Source of the DNA: Bin87 sp034420475
GTDB lineage: Bacteria; Chloroflexota; Dehalococcoidia; Lucifugimonadales; UBA3495
Direction: 5' to 3'
Length of the DNA: 64,000 bases
Assembly: GCA_034420475.1 (NCBI GenBank)
Contig: DAOULH010000024.1
Span: 20,255 to 84,254 of the forward strand
Below the pieces are notes generated by a model. It worked only from the letters and a program-made list of their open reading frames with translations, made no database searches and was not told the DNA's origin. Each line of letters starts with the position of its first letter. Within the stretch, counting starts at the first letter, position 1. The position numbers were made by a program, and so were the translations under genes. Shown piece by piece: positions 17,213 through 26,465 of the stretch.

Positions 17213-17239
17213 GCGGGAATGCGTGGAGCCGCATCCCGC
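17213..17239 (+). terminator. Imperfect terminator-like hairpin after the antiporter gene
   Basis: GCGGG-A-ATGC pairs with GCAT-CCCGC with one bulged base and an 8-nt loop. It lies about 50 bp after the antiporter stop. No clear T tract follows, so the call is tentative. Confidence 0.35.
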
Positions 17240-17414
17240 ATTGCGGTTTGGGCTGATATTCACTATCCTAGCCGCCGATTGGCCACGTACTCGGCAATGT
17301 CGCCCCGCATTGGATACGCAGAGTGACTATCTCGTCGCAATGCAACCGAGATACCGCCAGCCACGCCGACAAGATGACCTTCTCCAAGGCCCGGTCACCA
17401 TGGGAGCCAGAATT

Positions 17415-18563
17415 ATGACCGACGCATCCGCGTCAACCGCCACATCGATGCCAAACGCTCTGCCGCAGCCGGAAATCCAAAAACGGCTGGATCAGCTGTT
17501 GGGCGATATCCACTCCGCCACGCGGCAACAGATCGGCTATCCGGTGAATCAGGACTTCGACTACTCGCCTCTGGTGCCCTTCCTGGACTACTCAATCAAC
17601 AACGTCGGCGACCCCTTCTACCCCAGCAATTTCTGGGGCAATACCCATGAAATCGAACGGGAGGTCATCGACATCTTCGCCGGATTGATGCACATCGCGT
17701 CGGAAGACGCCTGGGGTTACGTGACCTCCGGCGGCACCGAAGGCAATATGTACGGCCTGTACCTGGCGCGGGAGCTGTTCCCCAACGCGATGTTCTATTT
17801 CTCGGAAGAAACTCACTACAGCGTGCTCAAAAACGTGCGGGTGCTGAACGCGCGCCACATTATGATCCGGCGGCAGGAAAACGGCGAAATCGACTACGAT
17901 GACCTGGAAGCGATGATCCGGGTCAACCGTGACCTGCCTGCCGTGATCATGGCCAACGTGGGCACCACCATGCGCGGGGCGGTGGACGACATCGGCCGGA
18001 TACGGGACATCCTGCGCGACCAGGCCGTGACCAGCCACTACATCCACGCCGATGCCGCGCTCAGCGGCATGATTCTGCCGTTCGTCGCCAACCCGCAGCC
18101 CTACGCGTTTGACGCCGGCATCGACAGCGTTTCGATAAGCGGCCACAAGCTGATCGGCGCGCCCCTGCCCTGCGGCGTGGTGCTGACCAAGCGTTCCTAC
18201 GTGGAACGGGTGGGTCGCGCCATTGAGTACGTGGGCGTTGAAGATACCACCCTGTCCGGGTCCCGCAACGCGCTGGCCCCGCTGATGATCTGGTACGCCT
18301 TCGCTCAGCGCGGGCATGAAGGGTTCCGCAACATCGTCGCCCGAATGCTGGACACGGCGGAATACGCGGCGGGGCAGTTCAACGAGCGTGGGATACCCGC
18401 GTGGCGGCACCGAAACTCGGTTACGGTGGTCTTTCCCCGTCCGCGCCGGGAAGTGTTCCGCAAGTGGCAGATGGCCCCCGAGGGCGAAATTGCCCACATT
18501 ATCACCATGCCCCACGTCAGCCGGGGGATGATCGACGAACTCGTCGCCGACTGCGCCGGCTGA
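17415..18563 (+). CDS. PLP-dependent group II-type decarboxylase (histidine decarboxylase-like)
   Basis: A 382-residue fold-type I decarboxylase. Seen are WGYVTSGGTEGNMYGL (PLP phosphate region), YFSEETHYSV (histidine stacking on the ring), IHADAALSGMILPF (the pyridine-binding aspartate), and SISGHKLIGAPLPCGVVL, where the lysine forms the Schiff base. The pattern is closest to bacterial PLP-type histidine or serine decarboxylases, so the product would be an amine such as histamine or ethanolamine; the true substrate is not decided. The start at 17415 is preferred because GGGAG lies 9 bases upstream, although an in-frame ATG exists at 17400. Confidence 0.8.
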   Translation: MTDASASTATSMPNALPQPEIQKRLDQLLGDIHSATRQQIGYPVNQDFDYSPLVPFLDYSINNVGDPFYPSNFWGNTHEIEREVIDIFAGLMHIASEDAWGYVTSGGTEGNMYGLYLARELFPNAMFYFSEETHYSVLKNVRVLNARHIMIRRQENGEIDYDDLEAMIRVNRDLPAVIMANVGTTMRGAVDDIGRIRDILRDQAVTSHYIHADAALSGMILPFVANPQPYAFDAGIDSVSISGHKLIGAPLPCGVVLTKRSYVERVGRAIEYVGVEDTTLSGSRNALAPLMIWYAFAQRGHEGFRNIVARMLDTAEYAAGQFNERGIPAWRHRNSVTVVFPRPRREVFRKWQMAPEGEIAHIITMPHVSRGMIDELVADCAG

Positions 18564-18611
18564 CCTTGGCTGGCCAGCTCCTCCGCTGGAACTGGAGAAG
18601 GATTGGTCATC

Positions 18612-19022
18612 ATGAACCAGGTGAACCCCTTGAACCGCATCATCGTCATGGCCCAGGACGAGGTTGGAGTCATTGCCAATATCAGCGAGGCCCTGGCTGC
18701 GGAAGGCATCAACGTGGAGTCGATCAACGCGCAGGTAGTGGGCGAAGAGGTTACGATTATCCTGACCGCCGACCGCTACGACCGCGCCCTCTACGTACTC
18801 AATCAGGCCGGTTTCAAGGCGGTCAGCGACGACGCCCTGGTGCTCCGCCTGCCCGACGAACCCGGAGCGTTGGCCAAGGTGGCCGGCGACCTGAAAGAGG
18901 CCGGCGTCAACATCGAGAGCATGCACATCCTGAGCCGCCAGACCGGCTACGCAATGATCGCACTGAAAACCGACAATCGATCCGATGCCGTTGCGGCCAT
19001 CGGCAGCGAAAACATCCTCTGA
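18612..19022 (+). CDS. Tandem ACT-domain protein
   Basis: A 136-residue protein made of two ACT domains. The first begins RIIVMAQDEVGVIANISEALAAEGINVESI and the second LVLRLPDEPGALAKVAGDLKEAGVNIESM. ACT pairs bind amino acids and act as regulatory subunits. It follows the decarboxylase gene by 48 bp on the same strand, so it could sense the same amino acid or its product; that link is inferred from position. GGAGAAGGA precedes the ATG at 18612; a TTG three codons earlier is a weaker alternative. Confidence 0.8.
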   Translation: MNQVNPLNRIIVMAQDEVGVIANISEALAAEGINVESINAQVVGEEVTIILTADRYDRALYVLNQAGFKAVSDDALVLRLPDEPGALAKVAGDLKEAGVNIESMHILSRQTGYAMIALKTDNRSDAVAAIGSENIL

Positions 19023-19051
19023 CACTGTACAGTCGGGATCAGAACACAGCG

Positions 19052-19417
19052 ATGCTGATCGATATCGGCAACGAGATCATAATCCTGTTTTATGGCGTCA
19101 TCGTCGGCAATCTGTTGGCCCCTCTTTTTTTGCCGCTCATCGCCGGAATAATCAGCGGCGGCTTCATGCCAAATATCAACGCCGATGATGGGGTAGGGCA
19201 GGGTTTCAAAGCGGCGCTGGTGAGCTTGGGCGCGGCCGCGCTCTGGACATTGTTGTTTCTGCTGGTGGTGGACAGTTTGGAGCGCCCCAATCTCAATGTC
19301 TTCTGCGGCGGATTAGCGGCGGCCAACCTGTGCGGCGTGGTCGCGGCCATTTTCTTTTGTCGCAGCCTGAACGACTACCGTGAGTTTGAGCACGTCGTCA
19401 ATCGGCGACGAAGGTAG
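19052..19417 (+). CDS. Small hydrophobic membrane protein of unknown function
   Basis: A 121-residue protein with about three predicted helices: EIIILFYGVIVGNLLAPLFLPLIAGIISGG, ALVSLGAAALWTLLFLLVVDSL and VFCGGLAAANLCGVVAAIFFC. The C-terminus is charged (NRRRR). I do not recognise the family. It starts 29 bp after the ACT gene and may be cotranscribed with it, and it converges with another small membrane-protein gene over 3 bp. Confidence 0.6.
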   Translation: MLIDIGNEIIILFYGVIVGNLLAPLFLPLIAGIISGGFMPNINADDGVGQGFKAALVSLGAAALWTLLFLLVVDSLERPNLNVFCGGLAAANLCGVVAAIFFCRSLNDYREFEHVVNRRRR

Positions 19418-19420
19418 CGG

Positions 19421-19780
19421 CTATGGGGATTGGTCCTGTCCCGCTCGTCCCATCCGCCCCAGCGCCCACACGCCGCCAACCACGCCCCCCACCGGGATCA
19501 GTAGCAAAATTCCCACGAAGATCAAATCGGCCCACCAGTTTATCGACTCGATGCCATAGGCGTCAGCGATCGGTCCAGCCACCCATAGCCAGATCCATCC
19601 CACGAAGGCCCCGATCGTCGCTGCCGCAATTAATACGCCCGCTCCCAGCACGCGCCAGAACGAGACCCCCTTCTCTGTCCCTCTCAATATGGCCCGCCCA
19701 ACAAGGACGATCACGGGCAAGCCGAAGAAAAGAAACAAGGCCGCATATACCGGCCCCGCGTCAATCTCCCAACCTTGCAT
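19421..19780 (-). CDS. Small membrane protein of unknown function
   Basis: A 119-residue protein with about three hydrophobic segments: VYAALFLFFGLPVIVLVGRAIL, VLGAGVLIAAATIGAFVGWIWLWVAG and ADLIFVGILLLIPVGGVVGGVWAL. No known domain was recognised. AGAGGGA lies about 5 bases before the ATG at 19780; a TTG one codon earlier is possible. It lies downstream of fpg on the same strand with a gap under 50 bp. Confidence 0.6.
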   Translation of the reverse strand: MQGWEIDAGPVYAALFLFFGLPVIVLVGRAILRGTEKGVSFWRVLGAGVLIAAATIGAFVGWIWLWVAGPIADAYGIESINWWADLIFVGILLLIPVGGVVGGVWALGRMGRAGQDQSP

Positions 19781-19828
19781 CAACTTCCCTCTGTATGTCA
19801 GCTGGCGCCTCGACCCGGTGAATTGCCT

Positions 19829-20641
19829 TCACCGGGCCGGCTGGCATCGCGGACAGTGCCACGAACTGCGCCCTCGCACCCGAATCATCGCCATTGTGCC
19901 TGAGCACCTGGGACAGGGCTCGTCGGCTGATCTGGGAATCGACCACGGCGAGAGCGCCACCGGCGGGTCGGGCCATTCGGCATCCCGAGCCGCCGCGTAT
20001 GCGGCTACGGAACGCGACAACGCCTGGACAATTGCGGCGTGGAGAGCGCGAGTCTCGTCGTCATTCAGGTCATTCCCGGCCCGTTCCGGGTGTATTCCGG
20101 ACAGGTACAGGGCTTCATCGGCGTACAGATTGCCCAGCCCCGCGACCACCGATTGGTCGAGCAGAATGGCTTTCATCGGCGCTTTGCGGCCGGCCAGCGC
20201 ATCGGCCAGGACGGATACGGTGAATCCGGGTTCCAGCGGCTCCACCCCCATTTTCCGCATGGCTCCGGCCGGGTCGGGGAGCAGCCAAAGGTGCCCGAAC
20301 TTGCGGGGGTCGATAAACCGCAGCTCCCGGCCGTCGTCCAGGGGGAAGGTGTGCCGCACCATGGGCGGGGGCTCGCTGCGGGCATCGTGGATGCGCAGGC
20401 TGCCGGTCATGCCCAGGTGCAGGACCAAGAACTGATCGTCGTCCAGCGCGGCGATCAAGTATTTGCCCCGTCGCTGGACGTCGTTCACCCGCCGTCCGGC
20501 TACGCCCTCAATGAACTCCCCCACCGACGGCTCCCGGATGGTATTGGCCCAGGTGATCTCCGGCGCTCCCAAACGGCTGCCCGCCAGTCCTGAACGGAGC
20601 AGGTACTGGCGGGTGTTTTCGACCTCGGGCAGTTCCGGCAT
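19829..20641 (-). CDS. mutM: Formamidopyrimidine-DNA glycosylase
   Basis: Removes 8-oxoguanine and formamidopyrimidines and cleaves the strand by beta,delta-elimination. The 270-residue protein starts PELPEVEN, giving the catalytic Pro2 and Glu3. A lysine lies in RRGKYLI near residue 57, the helix-turn-helix has GLGNLYADEALY near residue 170, and the C-terminal zinc finger is Cys-x2-Cys-x16-Cys-x2-Cys, all present. It starts 6 bp after ileS ends on the same strand, so the two are probably cotranscribed. Confidence 0.95.
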   Translation of the reverse strand: MPELPEVENTRQYLLRSGLAGSRLGAPEITWANTIREPSVGEFIEGVAGRRVNDVQRRGKYLIAALDDDQFLVLHLGMTGSLRIHDARSEPPPMVRHTFPLDDGRELRFIDPRKFGHLWLLPDPAGAMRKMGVEPLEPGFTVSVLADALAGRKAPMKAILLDQSVVAGLGNLYADEALYLSGIHPERAGNDLNDDETRALHAAIVQALSRSVAAYAAARDAEWPDPPVALSPWSIPRSADEPCPRCSGTMAMIRVRGRSSWHCPRCQPAR

Positions 20642-20647
20642 ATCCGG

Positions 20648-23600
20648 TCAGGCGCCGTTCGAGCGGCGCACCCCCAGCGTGACTTCCATGCCTTCGATCT
20701 GGGCAGTTTCCGATTTGGCGGCGTCATCCGGGACCGGAGTAATCAGGTCGTCGCTGAGGGTTTCCTGCTTGATGTAGTCTCCGTGCGCCGCCATCACCCG
20801 AGCGACCTCTTCGGGGCCATCGTAGTAGGTGACGATGCGATCCGTGATTTCGAACCGGGCGCCCTTGCGCAGGTTCTGGATCCGGTGGGCAAGCTCCCGG
20901 GCCAAACCCTCGTCGGCCAACTCGGTCGTGATCCGGGCGTCAACCGCAACCATGTAGCCGGAGTCCAGAGCCGCCGAGTAGCCGGCAACCGACACCACCG
21001 CGTCGCCGTCGTCGCCGGCCAACTCCTGGGCCTGGACGTAGAGGCCCCCGGCGCTTTCGGCCGGCCGCAATTCCTTGATGTTCAGTTCTTCAAGGATCTG
21101 AGGGCGAACCTGCCCCAGATATTCCAGCTCCGCATCCGTGCGCGTTTTGACCACCACTTCGGCCAATGGCTGGCGCACCTTGAGGCCAGCCTTGCTGCGG
21201 GCGGCGCGTCCCATGCTGGACACCCGCATCGCCAATTGTGTTGCATCCATGAGCGGCCGGTCGATCAGCGAAGCGTCGGCCACCGGGTAGGCGGACAGGT
21301 GCACGCTGTCCGGCCCGTCGGCCTGGTAGCGCAGCTCCAGGTTGCGGTACATCTGCTCGGACACGAAGGGAGCCAGCGGCGCCATCAGCCGGGCCACTGT
21401 GGTCAGGCAGCGATACAGGGTAGCGTAGGCGCCGAGCTTGTCCGCGTCGTTTTCCGACTTCCAGAAGCGGCGGCGCGAACGGCGGACGTACCAGTTGGAG
21501 AGCACGTCGATGAACTCGGCGATGCGTCGTCCGGCGTCGGTGGGATTGTAATTGTCGAGCTGGTCGTCCACGACCTGGACCAACTGGTTGAGCTCCGCCA
21601 GGATCCAGCGGTCGAGCTCGGCTTCGGGACGCCATCCCTCGGGGATCTGCGACGGCTCAAACTCGTCGATGTTGGCGTAGTTGGTGAAGAACGAGTAAAT
21701 GTTCCACAGGGTCAGCAGCACCTGGCGGAGGGTCTGCTGCACCAGTCGGTCGGAAAAGCGCCGCGGTTCGCCCGGGTGCGACGCGGTGAACAGGTACCAC
21801 CGCAGCGCATCCGCGCCGTGGGTGTCGAGGATGCTGTCCGGCTCGACGATGTTGCCCAACCGCTTGCTCATCTTGCGCCCGCGCCCGTCCAGGATCAGGC
21901 CCAGGCAGATGACGTTGCGGTAAGCCACATCGTCCTTGAGCAGGGTGGAGAGGGCGTGCAGGCTGTAGAACCAGCCCCGGGTTTGGTCCACGGCTTCGCA
22001 GATGTAATCGGCGGGCAGCCGACCGTCGTCGTCGATGTCATGGTTCTCGAAGGGATAGTGCCATTGGGCATAGGGCATCATCCCGGAGTCGAACCAGCAG
22101 TCCATCACCTCGGGAATGCGCCGCATGACCCCGTCGCAGCCATCGGATTGGCAGGGCCAGGCCACATCGTCAACGTAAGGACGGTGCAGGTCGAGATCAT
22201 CCAGGTCCTTGCTGCATCTCTGCGACAACTCCGCCACGCCGCCAACGCAGTCCATCGCTTCGCATTCATCGCACCGCCAGATGGGGATCGGGGTTCCCCA
22301 GTAGCGTTCCCGGGAGATGGCCCAGTCCACGTTGTTGCGCAGCCATTCCCCGAACCGCCCCTCGCGGATGTGCTCGGGGTACCAGTTGATCCGCGAATTG
22401 TTGCCCACCAATTGGTCCTTGACCGCGGTGGTGCGGATGTACCAGGAGGTCTTGGCGTAGTAGAGAAGCGGCGTGTCGCAACGCCAGCAGAACGGGTACG
22501 TGTGCCGGTACACGCCCTGGTGGTACAGCAGGCCGCGGGATTCCAGGTCGGCAAGGATTTCCGGGTCGGCGTCCTTCACGAACTTGCCGGCGAAGGGATA
22601 GTTGCCGGTGATAACACCTTGCAGATCTACGGGTTGCACGAACGCCAGCTGGTGCTCCCGACCCAGGCCAAGGTCTTCATCGCCGAAGGCCGGGGCGATG
22701 TGCACGATCCCGCTGCCGTCGTCCATGCTCACGAAGTCGGCTGATACGACCTTCGTGTTGTAGGAGTCGACGTCTTCCAGCGAGATCTGCCCGTCAGCGT
22801 TCGCCAGGAACCGGCGGATCGGCGTGCCGTATTCGGAGGCGTCATAAAGTGGCCGGTACGACAGGCCCATCAGGTCGCTGCCTTTCACCTCCCGCGTCAC
22901 GGTGTAATCATCATGGAGGATGCCCAGCAGCGCAGTGGCCAGCGCCATCCTGACCGTCTCGCCGGCGCCGTTGGTGGTTTCCACGATGGAGTAATCGGCA
23001 TCGGCGCTGACCGCCAGCGCGGTGTTGCCGGGCAGCGTCCACGGGGTCGTCGTCCACGCCAGGAAGTAGGAGGGAACCTCGGGCGCGGTGCCATCCAGCC
23101 ACTCCGTCGCCTCGAACGTCACGAAAGTCGACGGGTCGGGAGTGTTCTCACGGTATCCCAGGGCCACCTCGTGCGAGGAAAGGCTGGAGACGCAGCGAGG
23201 GCAGTGGGGAGCCCCGCGCCGGTCCTGGTAGAGGAGACCGCGGTCCCACAGCTGCTTGAGGATCCACCATCCGGTTTCGATGTAGTCGTTTTCCAGGGTG
23301 ACGTAGGGATCGTCCATGTCCACCCAGTAGCCGATGCGGTCCGTCAGGACCTCCCATTCTTTGACGTACCGGAAAACGCTCTCCCGGCATCGCCGGTTGA
23401 ACTCGGCGATGCCGAACTCCTCGATCTCCCGCTTGGACGACAGGCCGAGCTCCTGCTCAATCTGGAGTTCCACGGGCAGGCCGTGGGTATCCCACCCGCC
23501 CTTGCGGATCACCCGGCTGCCTTTCATGGTGCGGTAGCGTGAGATCACGTCCTTGAACACGCGGGCCAGCACGTGGTGGATGCCGGGGCTGCCGTTGGCG

Positions 23601-23752
23601 GTGGGCGGCCCTTCGTACATCATGAAGAGCGGCGCGTCGGGCCGGTCGTCAATGGACCGGCGGAACACGTCGCGCTCCTTCCAGTAATCGAGGATCTCGG
23701 CATCGAGTTCCGGGAAGCTGACCCGGCTGGAAACCACGTCAAAGGCCGGCAT
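20648..23752 (-). CDS. ileS: Isoleucyl-tRNA synthetase
   Basis: Charges tRNA-Ile. The 1034-residue protein has the class I signature region ANGSPGIHHVLAR near residue 53 (HIGH-like), an editing domain with TTPWTLPGNTAL, and the KMSKS loop GRKMSKRLGN near residue 605. The length, the GIHH form of the first signature and the C-terminal extension resemble the eukaryote-like IleRS class found in some bacteria, which is known for mupirocin resistance. That class assignment is from memory of the family. Confidence 0.93.
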   Translation of the reverse strand: MPAFDVVSSRVSFPELDAEILDYWKERDVFRRSIDDRPDAPLFMMYEGPPTANGSPGIHHVLARVFKDVISRYRTMKGSRVIRKGGWDTHGLPVELQIEQELGLSSKREIEEFGIAEFNRRCRESVFRYVKEWEVLTDRIGYWVDMDDPYVTLENDYIETGWWILKQLWDRGLLYQDRRGAPHCPRCVSSLSSHEVALGYRENTPDPSTFVTFEATEWLDGTAPEVPSYFLAWTTTPWTLPGNTALAVSADADYSIVETTNGAGETVRMALATALLGILHDDYTVTREVKGSDLMGLSYRPLYDASEYGTPIRRFLANADGQISLEDVDSYNTKVVSADFVSMDDGSGIVHIAPAFGDEDLGLGREHQLAFVQPVDLQGVITGNYPFAGKFVKDADPEILADLESRGLLYHQGVYRHTYPFCWRCDTPLLYYAKTSWYIRTTAVKDQLVGNNSRINWYPEHIREGRFGEWLRNNVDWAISRERYWGTPIPIWRCDECEAMDCVGGVAELSQRCSKDLDDLDLHRPYVDDVAWPCQSDGCDGVMRRIPEVMDCWFDSGMMPYAQWHYPFENHDIDDDGRLPADYICEAVDQTRGWFYSLHALSTLLKDDVAYRNVICLGLILDGRGRKMSKRLGNIVEPDSILDTHGADALRWYLFTASHPGEPRRFSDRLVQQTLRQVLLTLWNIYSFFTNYANIDEFEPSQIPEGWRPEAELDRWILAELNQLVQVVDDQLDNYNPTDAGRRIAEFIDVLSNWYVRRSRRRFWKSENDADKLGAYATLYRCLTTVARLMAPLAPFVSEQMYRNLELRYQADGPDSVHLSAYPVADASLIDRPLMDATQLAMRVSSMGRAARSKAGLKVRQPLAEVVVKTRTDAELEYLGQVRPQILEELNIKELRPAESAGGLYVQAQELAGDDGDAVVSVAGYSAALDSGYMVAVDARITTELADEGLARELAHRIQNLRKGARFEITDRIVTYYDGPEEVARVMAAHGDYIKQETLSDDLITPVPDDAAKSETAQIEGMEVTLGVRRSNGA

Positions 23753-23772
23753 GGCTGTAGTACCTCATCGTT

Positions 23773-23792
23773 GCGCGGGAACGGACCCGCGC
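23773..23792 (-). other. Hairpin in the ileS leader
   Basis: A perfect 7-bp stem, GCGCGGG (23773-23779) with CCCGCGC (23786-23792), just upstream of the ileS start. On the minus strand TATAAT occurs about 90 bases before the start, with TTGGTG only 15 bp further upstream, so the leader would be short. No T-box conserved sequence was seen. Confidence 0.35.
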
Positions 23793-23847
23793 GCTGTCTG
23801 AAAACCCAAAAAACTGGTTGGACCCCGATTATAGCGCAGGGCCAATT

Positions 23848-24645
23848 TCACCAATATGCGTGGAAATGGTGCAAGGGGCCATGACCCTGTCCAATCGGAT
23901 ACGACGCGCGGATGGCGGCGGTTACGTATTCCTTTGCCTGCCCCACTGCATCCGGCACGTCCAGGCCGTGGGCCAGCCCGGCCGCGACTGCGGACGCGAA
24001 GGTGCAGCCGGTTCCGTGGGTGTTCGTGGACGGAATGCGTTCCCTGGTGAACTCCCGGAACTTGCTGCCGTCATACAGAACGTCGGTGGGCGGACCGTCC
24101 CGGTGGCCTCCCTTGACCACCACCGAACGCGCCCCCATGGCCACGATGCGCATCGCGGCCTCCCGAACATCGTCATCGGAACGAATGCTGCGGCCCGTCA
24201 AATCTTCCGCTTCCGGGATATTGGGCGTGACCACCGCCGCCAGCGGTATCAGCGAGTTGCAGATAGACTGAATGGCCTCTTCGCGGAGGAGACGATCTCC
24301 GCTCTTGGCAACCATCACCGGGTCAACCACCAGGTTGGCGATGCCGTGCCGTCGGATGGCTGCGGCGACCGTTTCCACAATCTCGCTGGACGACAACATG
24401 CCGGTCTTGACCGCGTCGGCTCCGATGTCCGTGACCACCGCGTCGATTTGTGCGGTGATGACGTCGGTGGGAATCTCGTGCACCGCGCTGACCCCCACCG
24501 TGTTTTGAGCGGTAATCGCCGTGAGGGTGGACGTGCCGAACACGCCCAGGGCGGAAAAGGTTTTCAGGTCTGCCTGGATGCCGGCGCCGCCGCCCGAGTC
24601 AGAGCCGGCGATAGTCATTACGGTGGGTGGGCGCGCGTCGGCCAT
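23848..24645 (-). CDS. thiD: Hydroxymethylpyrimidine/phosphomethylpyrimidine kinase
   Basis: Phosphorylates HMP and HMP-P for thiamine synthesis. The 265-residue ribokinase-fold protein has the N-terminal TIAGSDSGGGAGIQADLKTF, the LTAITAQNT segment, and the C-terminal anion hole NTHGTGCTFASAVAAGLA holding the catalytic cysteine/aspartate region. It follows the GYD-domain gene on the same strand with a 30-bp gap. ThiE is encoded about 16 kb away rather than next to it. Confidence 0.92.
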   Translation of the reverse strand: MADARPPTVMTIAGSDSGGGAGIQADLKTFSALGVFGTSTLTAITAQNTVGVSAVHEIPTDVITAQIDAVVTDIGADAVKTGMLSSSEIVETVAAAIRRHGIANLVVDPVMVAKSGDRLLREEAIQSICNSLIPLAAVVTPNIPEAEDLTGRSIRSDDDVREAAMRIVAMGARSVVVKGGHRDGPPTDVLYDGSKFREFTRERIPSTNTHGTGCTFASAVAAGLAHGLDVPDAVGQAKEYVTAAIRASYPIGQGHGPLHHFHAYW

Positions 24646-24675
24646 ACCAGTTACCGCCTTCGGTTTCGCAGCCGT

Positions 24676-25065
24676 TCAGTCCGGGTCGTCGGGCAGCCGC
24701 CAGGAATCGTCGGTTTCCTCGCCGGATTCATCCGGTCCGCCGGGGACGTTGAGAGCAACCGCCACATCCCGCAGGATGCTGATGTGTTCTTCATCGGACA
24801 GGACACCGATGGGCAGCGCCGGAAGCGTTTCGATGTTCAAGCCGGCGCGCACGCCCAAATCCAGCGACAACCTGGCGGCGGACTGGTTGTCCTCGGCTTC
24901 GGTGATGATGACGAAATCGTAGCGTCCCAACACCGCGTATTGCGTCAGTACCTTGCTGGTTGGGGTCTCGGCATCATCCGCGGCGTCGCTCAGCAGATTG
25001 GGGTTTTCCTGGCCCATTCGCCGGCCGCGACCCGTGAAGCTGGCGAGCATTACGTACAGGGGCAT
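24676..25065 (-). CDS. GYD-domain protein
   Basis: A 129-residue protein. Its N-terminal part matches the GYD domain (MPLYVMLASFTGRG, then VLGRYDFVIITEAEDNQSAARLSL), a small ferredoxin-like fold of unknown biochemical role. The last 35 residues are acidic (GGPDESGEETDDSWRLPDDPD) and probably disordered. It lies upstream of thiD on the same strand and is divergent from the LLM oxidoreductase gene. Confidence 0.75.
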   Translation of the reverse strand: MPLYVMLASFTGRGRRMGQENPNLLSDAADDAETPTSKVLTQYAVLGRYDFVIITEAEDNQSAARLSLDLGVRAGLNIETLPALPIGVLSDEEHISILRDVAVALNVPGGPDESGEETDDSWRLPDDPD

Positions 25066-25239
25066 AGCGGGATTCCTGATTATGAACGTGCGATTGTTGA
25101 TGAAAAGAAAAATCCATCATCAAGTATATCATTGGGCGGCGGCGCCGCCGCGTGGACGCGCGCTGGGCCCAATGCTATCATCCGGGCTGAACACGGCATT
25201 CGGCACTGACCCTGGAGGCCATTCACCCTGGAGGCAATG

Positions 25240-26082
25240 ATGGACATCGGTTTGAATATGTCAATCTCGACCAGCTCAATCGACGTGGCGGACATTGCCG
25301 CACGCGCGGAAAGCGCCGGGTTTGAGTCCATATGGTTGCCCGAGCATCCGGTGATGCCGGTCAATCCGGCATCGAAATATCCCGGTTCGCCGGACGGCTC
25401 CATCCCGCCCTACATGGCGGACATGGGTGATCCTTATATCGGACTCGCCCGGGCGTCGGCGGTAACGAGCCGGATCAAGTTGGGCACCGGCATTACCCTC
25501 ATTCCGGAGCGCAACCCGCTGGTTCTCGCCGGCGCCATATCGACCCTCGACAGATTTTCGGGCGGGCGCTTCATCCTGGGCATCGGCACCGGATGGTTGC
25601 GAGAGGAAACGGAGATCATGGGCGGCGATTTCGATCACCGCTGGACGCAAGCCCGGGAGGCCATTGAGGTGATGCGCGCGCTGTGGTCGCAGGACGCCGC
25701 CGAATACCACGGCCAGTATTACGACTTCCCTCCGGTTCAGTGCAATCCGAAACCCGCCCAGGAGGGTGGCCCTCCGGTTCTTCTCGGCGGCAACGCGCGC
25801 AACGTCTTCCGCCGCGTCGCCCGATGGGGTGACGGCTGGATGCCCACCGCGGCCAGCCCCGACCAGATCGCCGCCGGCAAGGCCGCTATCGACGAGCTGG
25901 CCGAGGCCTCGGGCCGGGACCCGTCGGGGATCGACATTACGGTGTTCGGTCAAGCGCCGGACCGCGATACGCTATCCCGTTTCGAAGATGCCGGCGCCAA
26001 CCGGGTGATCATCAGGCTTGGTGACACCACCAACGCCAGCGCGCTGGATGAGATCGACCGGATCGCGGAGGCTGTGATGTAG
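25240..26082 (+). CDS. LLM-class F420/flavin-dependent oxidoreductase
   Basis: A 280-residue luciferase-like TIM barrel. Typical family stretches are seen: SIWLPEHPVMP near residue 30, KLGTGITLIPERNPLVLAGAISTLDRFSGGRFILGIGTGW near residue 80, and GPPVLLGGNARNVFRRVARWGDGWMP. The form is that of TIGR03619-like F420-dependent enzymes. Two adjacent ATGs are possible (25237 and 25240); GGAGG lies 7 bases before the second. The gene is monocistronic and followed by a strong hairpin. Confidence 0.85.
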   Translation: MDIGLNMSISTSSIDVADIAARAESAGFESIWLPEHPVMPVNPASKYPGSPDGSIPPYMADMGDPYIGLARASAVTSRIKLGTGITLIPERNPLVLAGAISTLDRFSGGRFILGIGTGWLREETEIMGGDFDHRWTQAREAIEVMRALWSQDAAEYHGQYYDFPPVQCNPKPAQEGGPPVLLGGNARNVFRRVARWGDGWMPTAASPDQIAAGKAAIDELAEASGRDPSGIDITVFGQAPDRDTLSRFEDAGANRVIIRLGDTTNASALDEIDRIAEAVM

Positions 26083-26112
26083 CATCGTCCTGCCGCCACA
26101 AAATCCTCGTCG

Positions 26113-26158
26113 GCCGCGCCGGCGTTGCGCTATCAGCAGAGCGCAACGCCGGCGCGGC
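26113..26158 (+). terminator. Strong terminator hairpin after the LLM gene
   Basis: A perfect 18-bp GC-rich stem (26113-26130 with 26141-26158), a 10-nt loop, then ATTATTGTTAT. It lies 31 bp after the stop codon. Confidence 0.85.
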
Positions 26159-26348
26159 ATTATTGTTATCGCTTTCCCAGATACATAACAAGACATCATA
26201 TTACATATTCGGAATGGCGATGTATGTCTATCGCCAAGTCGTAACGGCAACCGCGCGTTTGACCCGTATTCCGCCAATACCCACCGTAAACAATAGAATA
26301 ATCGGATAATATTGACGATTATCGTAAAAATATCTGTAAACACTCCGA

Positions 26349-26378
26349 TTGACGGGTGTATTTGATATTGCCTATATT
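26349..26378 (+). promoter_or_regulatory. Promoter of the first binding-protein gene
   Basis: TTGACG (26349-26354) and TATATT (26373-26378) with an 18-bp spacer. The sequence around and after the -10 box, TATATTGCGAAAGCCAAACGG, closely matches that at the second binding-protein gene, so both appear to be read from duplicated promoters. Confidence 0.65.
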
Positions 26379-26465
26379 GCGAAAGCCAAACGGAGGGGGG
26401 TGCCGGAATTCCGGTTTCGGAAAGAGTTTGAGGATTTCGCACGAAACAGCCTTGGGAGAATGCAC

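Larger units (their letters stand above)
26083..26465. other. Intergenic region: terminator, AT-rich tract and promoter
   Basis: A 383-bp gap without a gene. It holds the terminator of the LLM gene at its left side, then an AT-rich stretch (about 26160-26350), markedly poorer in GC than its surroundings, and the promoter of the first binding-protein gene. The AT-rich stretch may be a UP element or a regulator site; no clear operator was identified. Confidence 0.6.

Noticed and set aside
23753..23847. T-box riboswitch in the ileS leader
   Set aside because: A hairpin is present, but the conserved T-box sequence and specifier layout were not found, and the space is too short.
24646..24675. TPP riboswitch before thiD
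   Set aside because: Only 30 bp separate thiD from the upstream gene, with none of the conserved TPP-aptamer segments.
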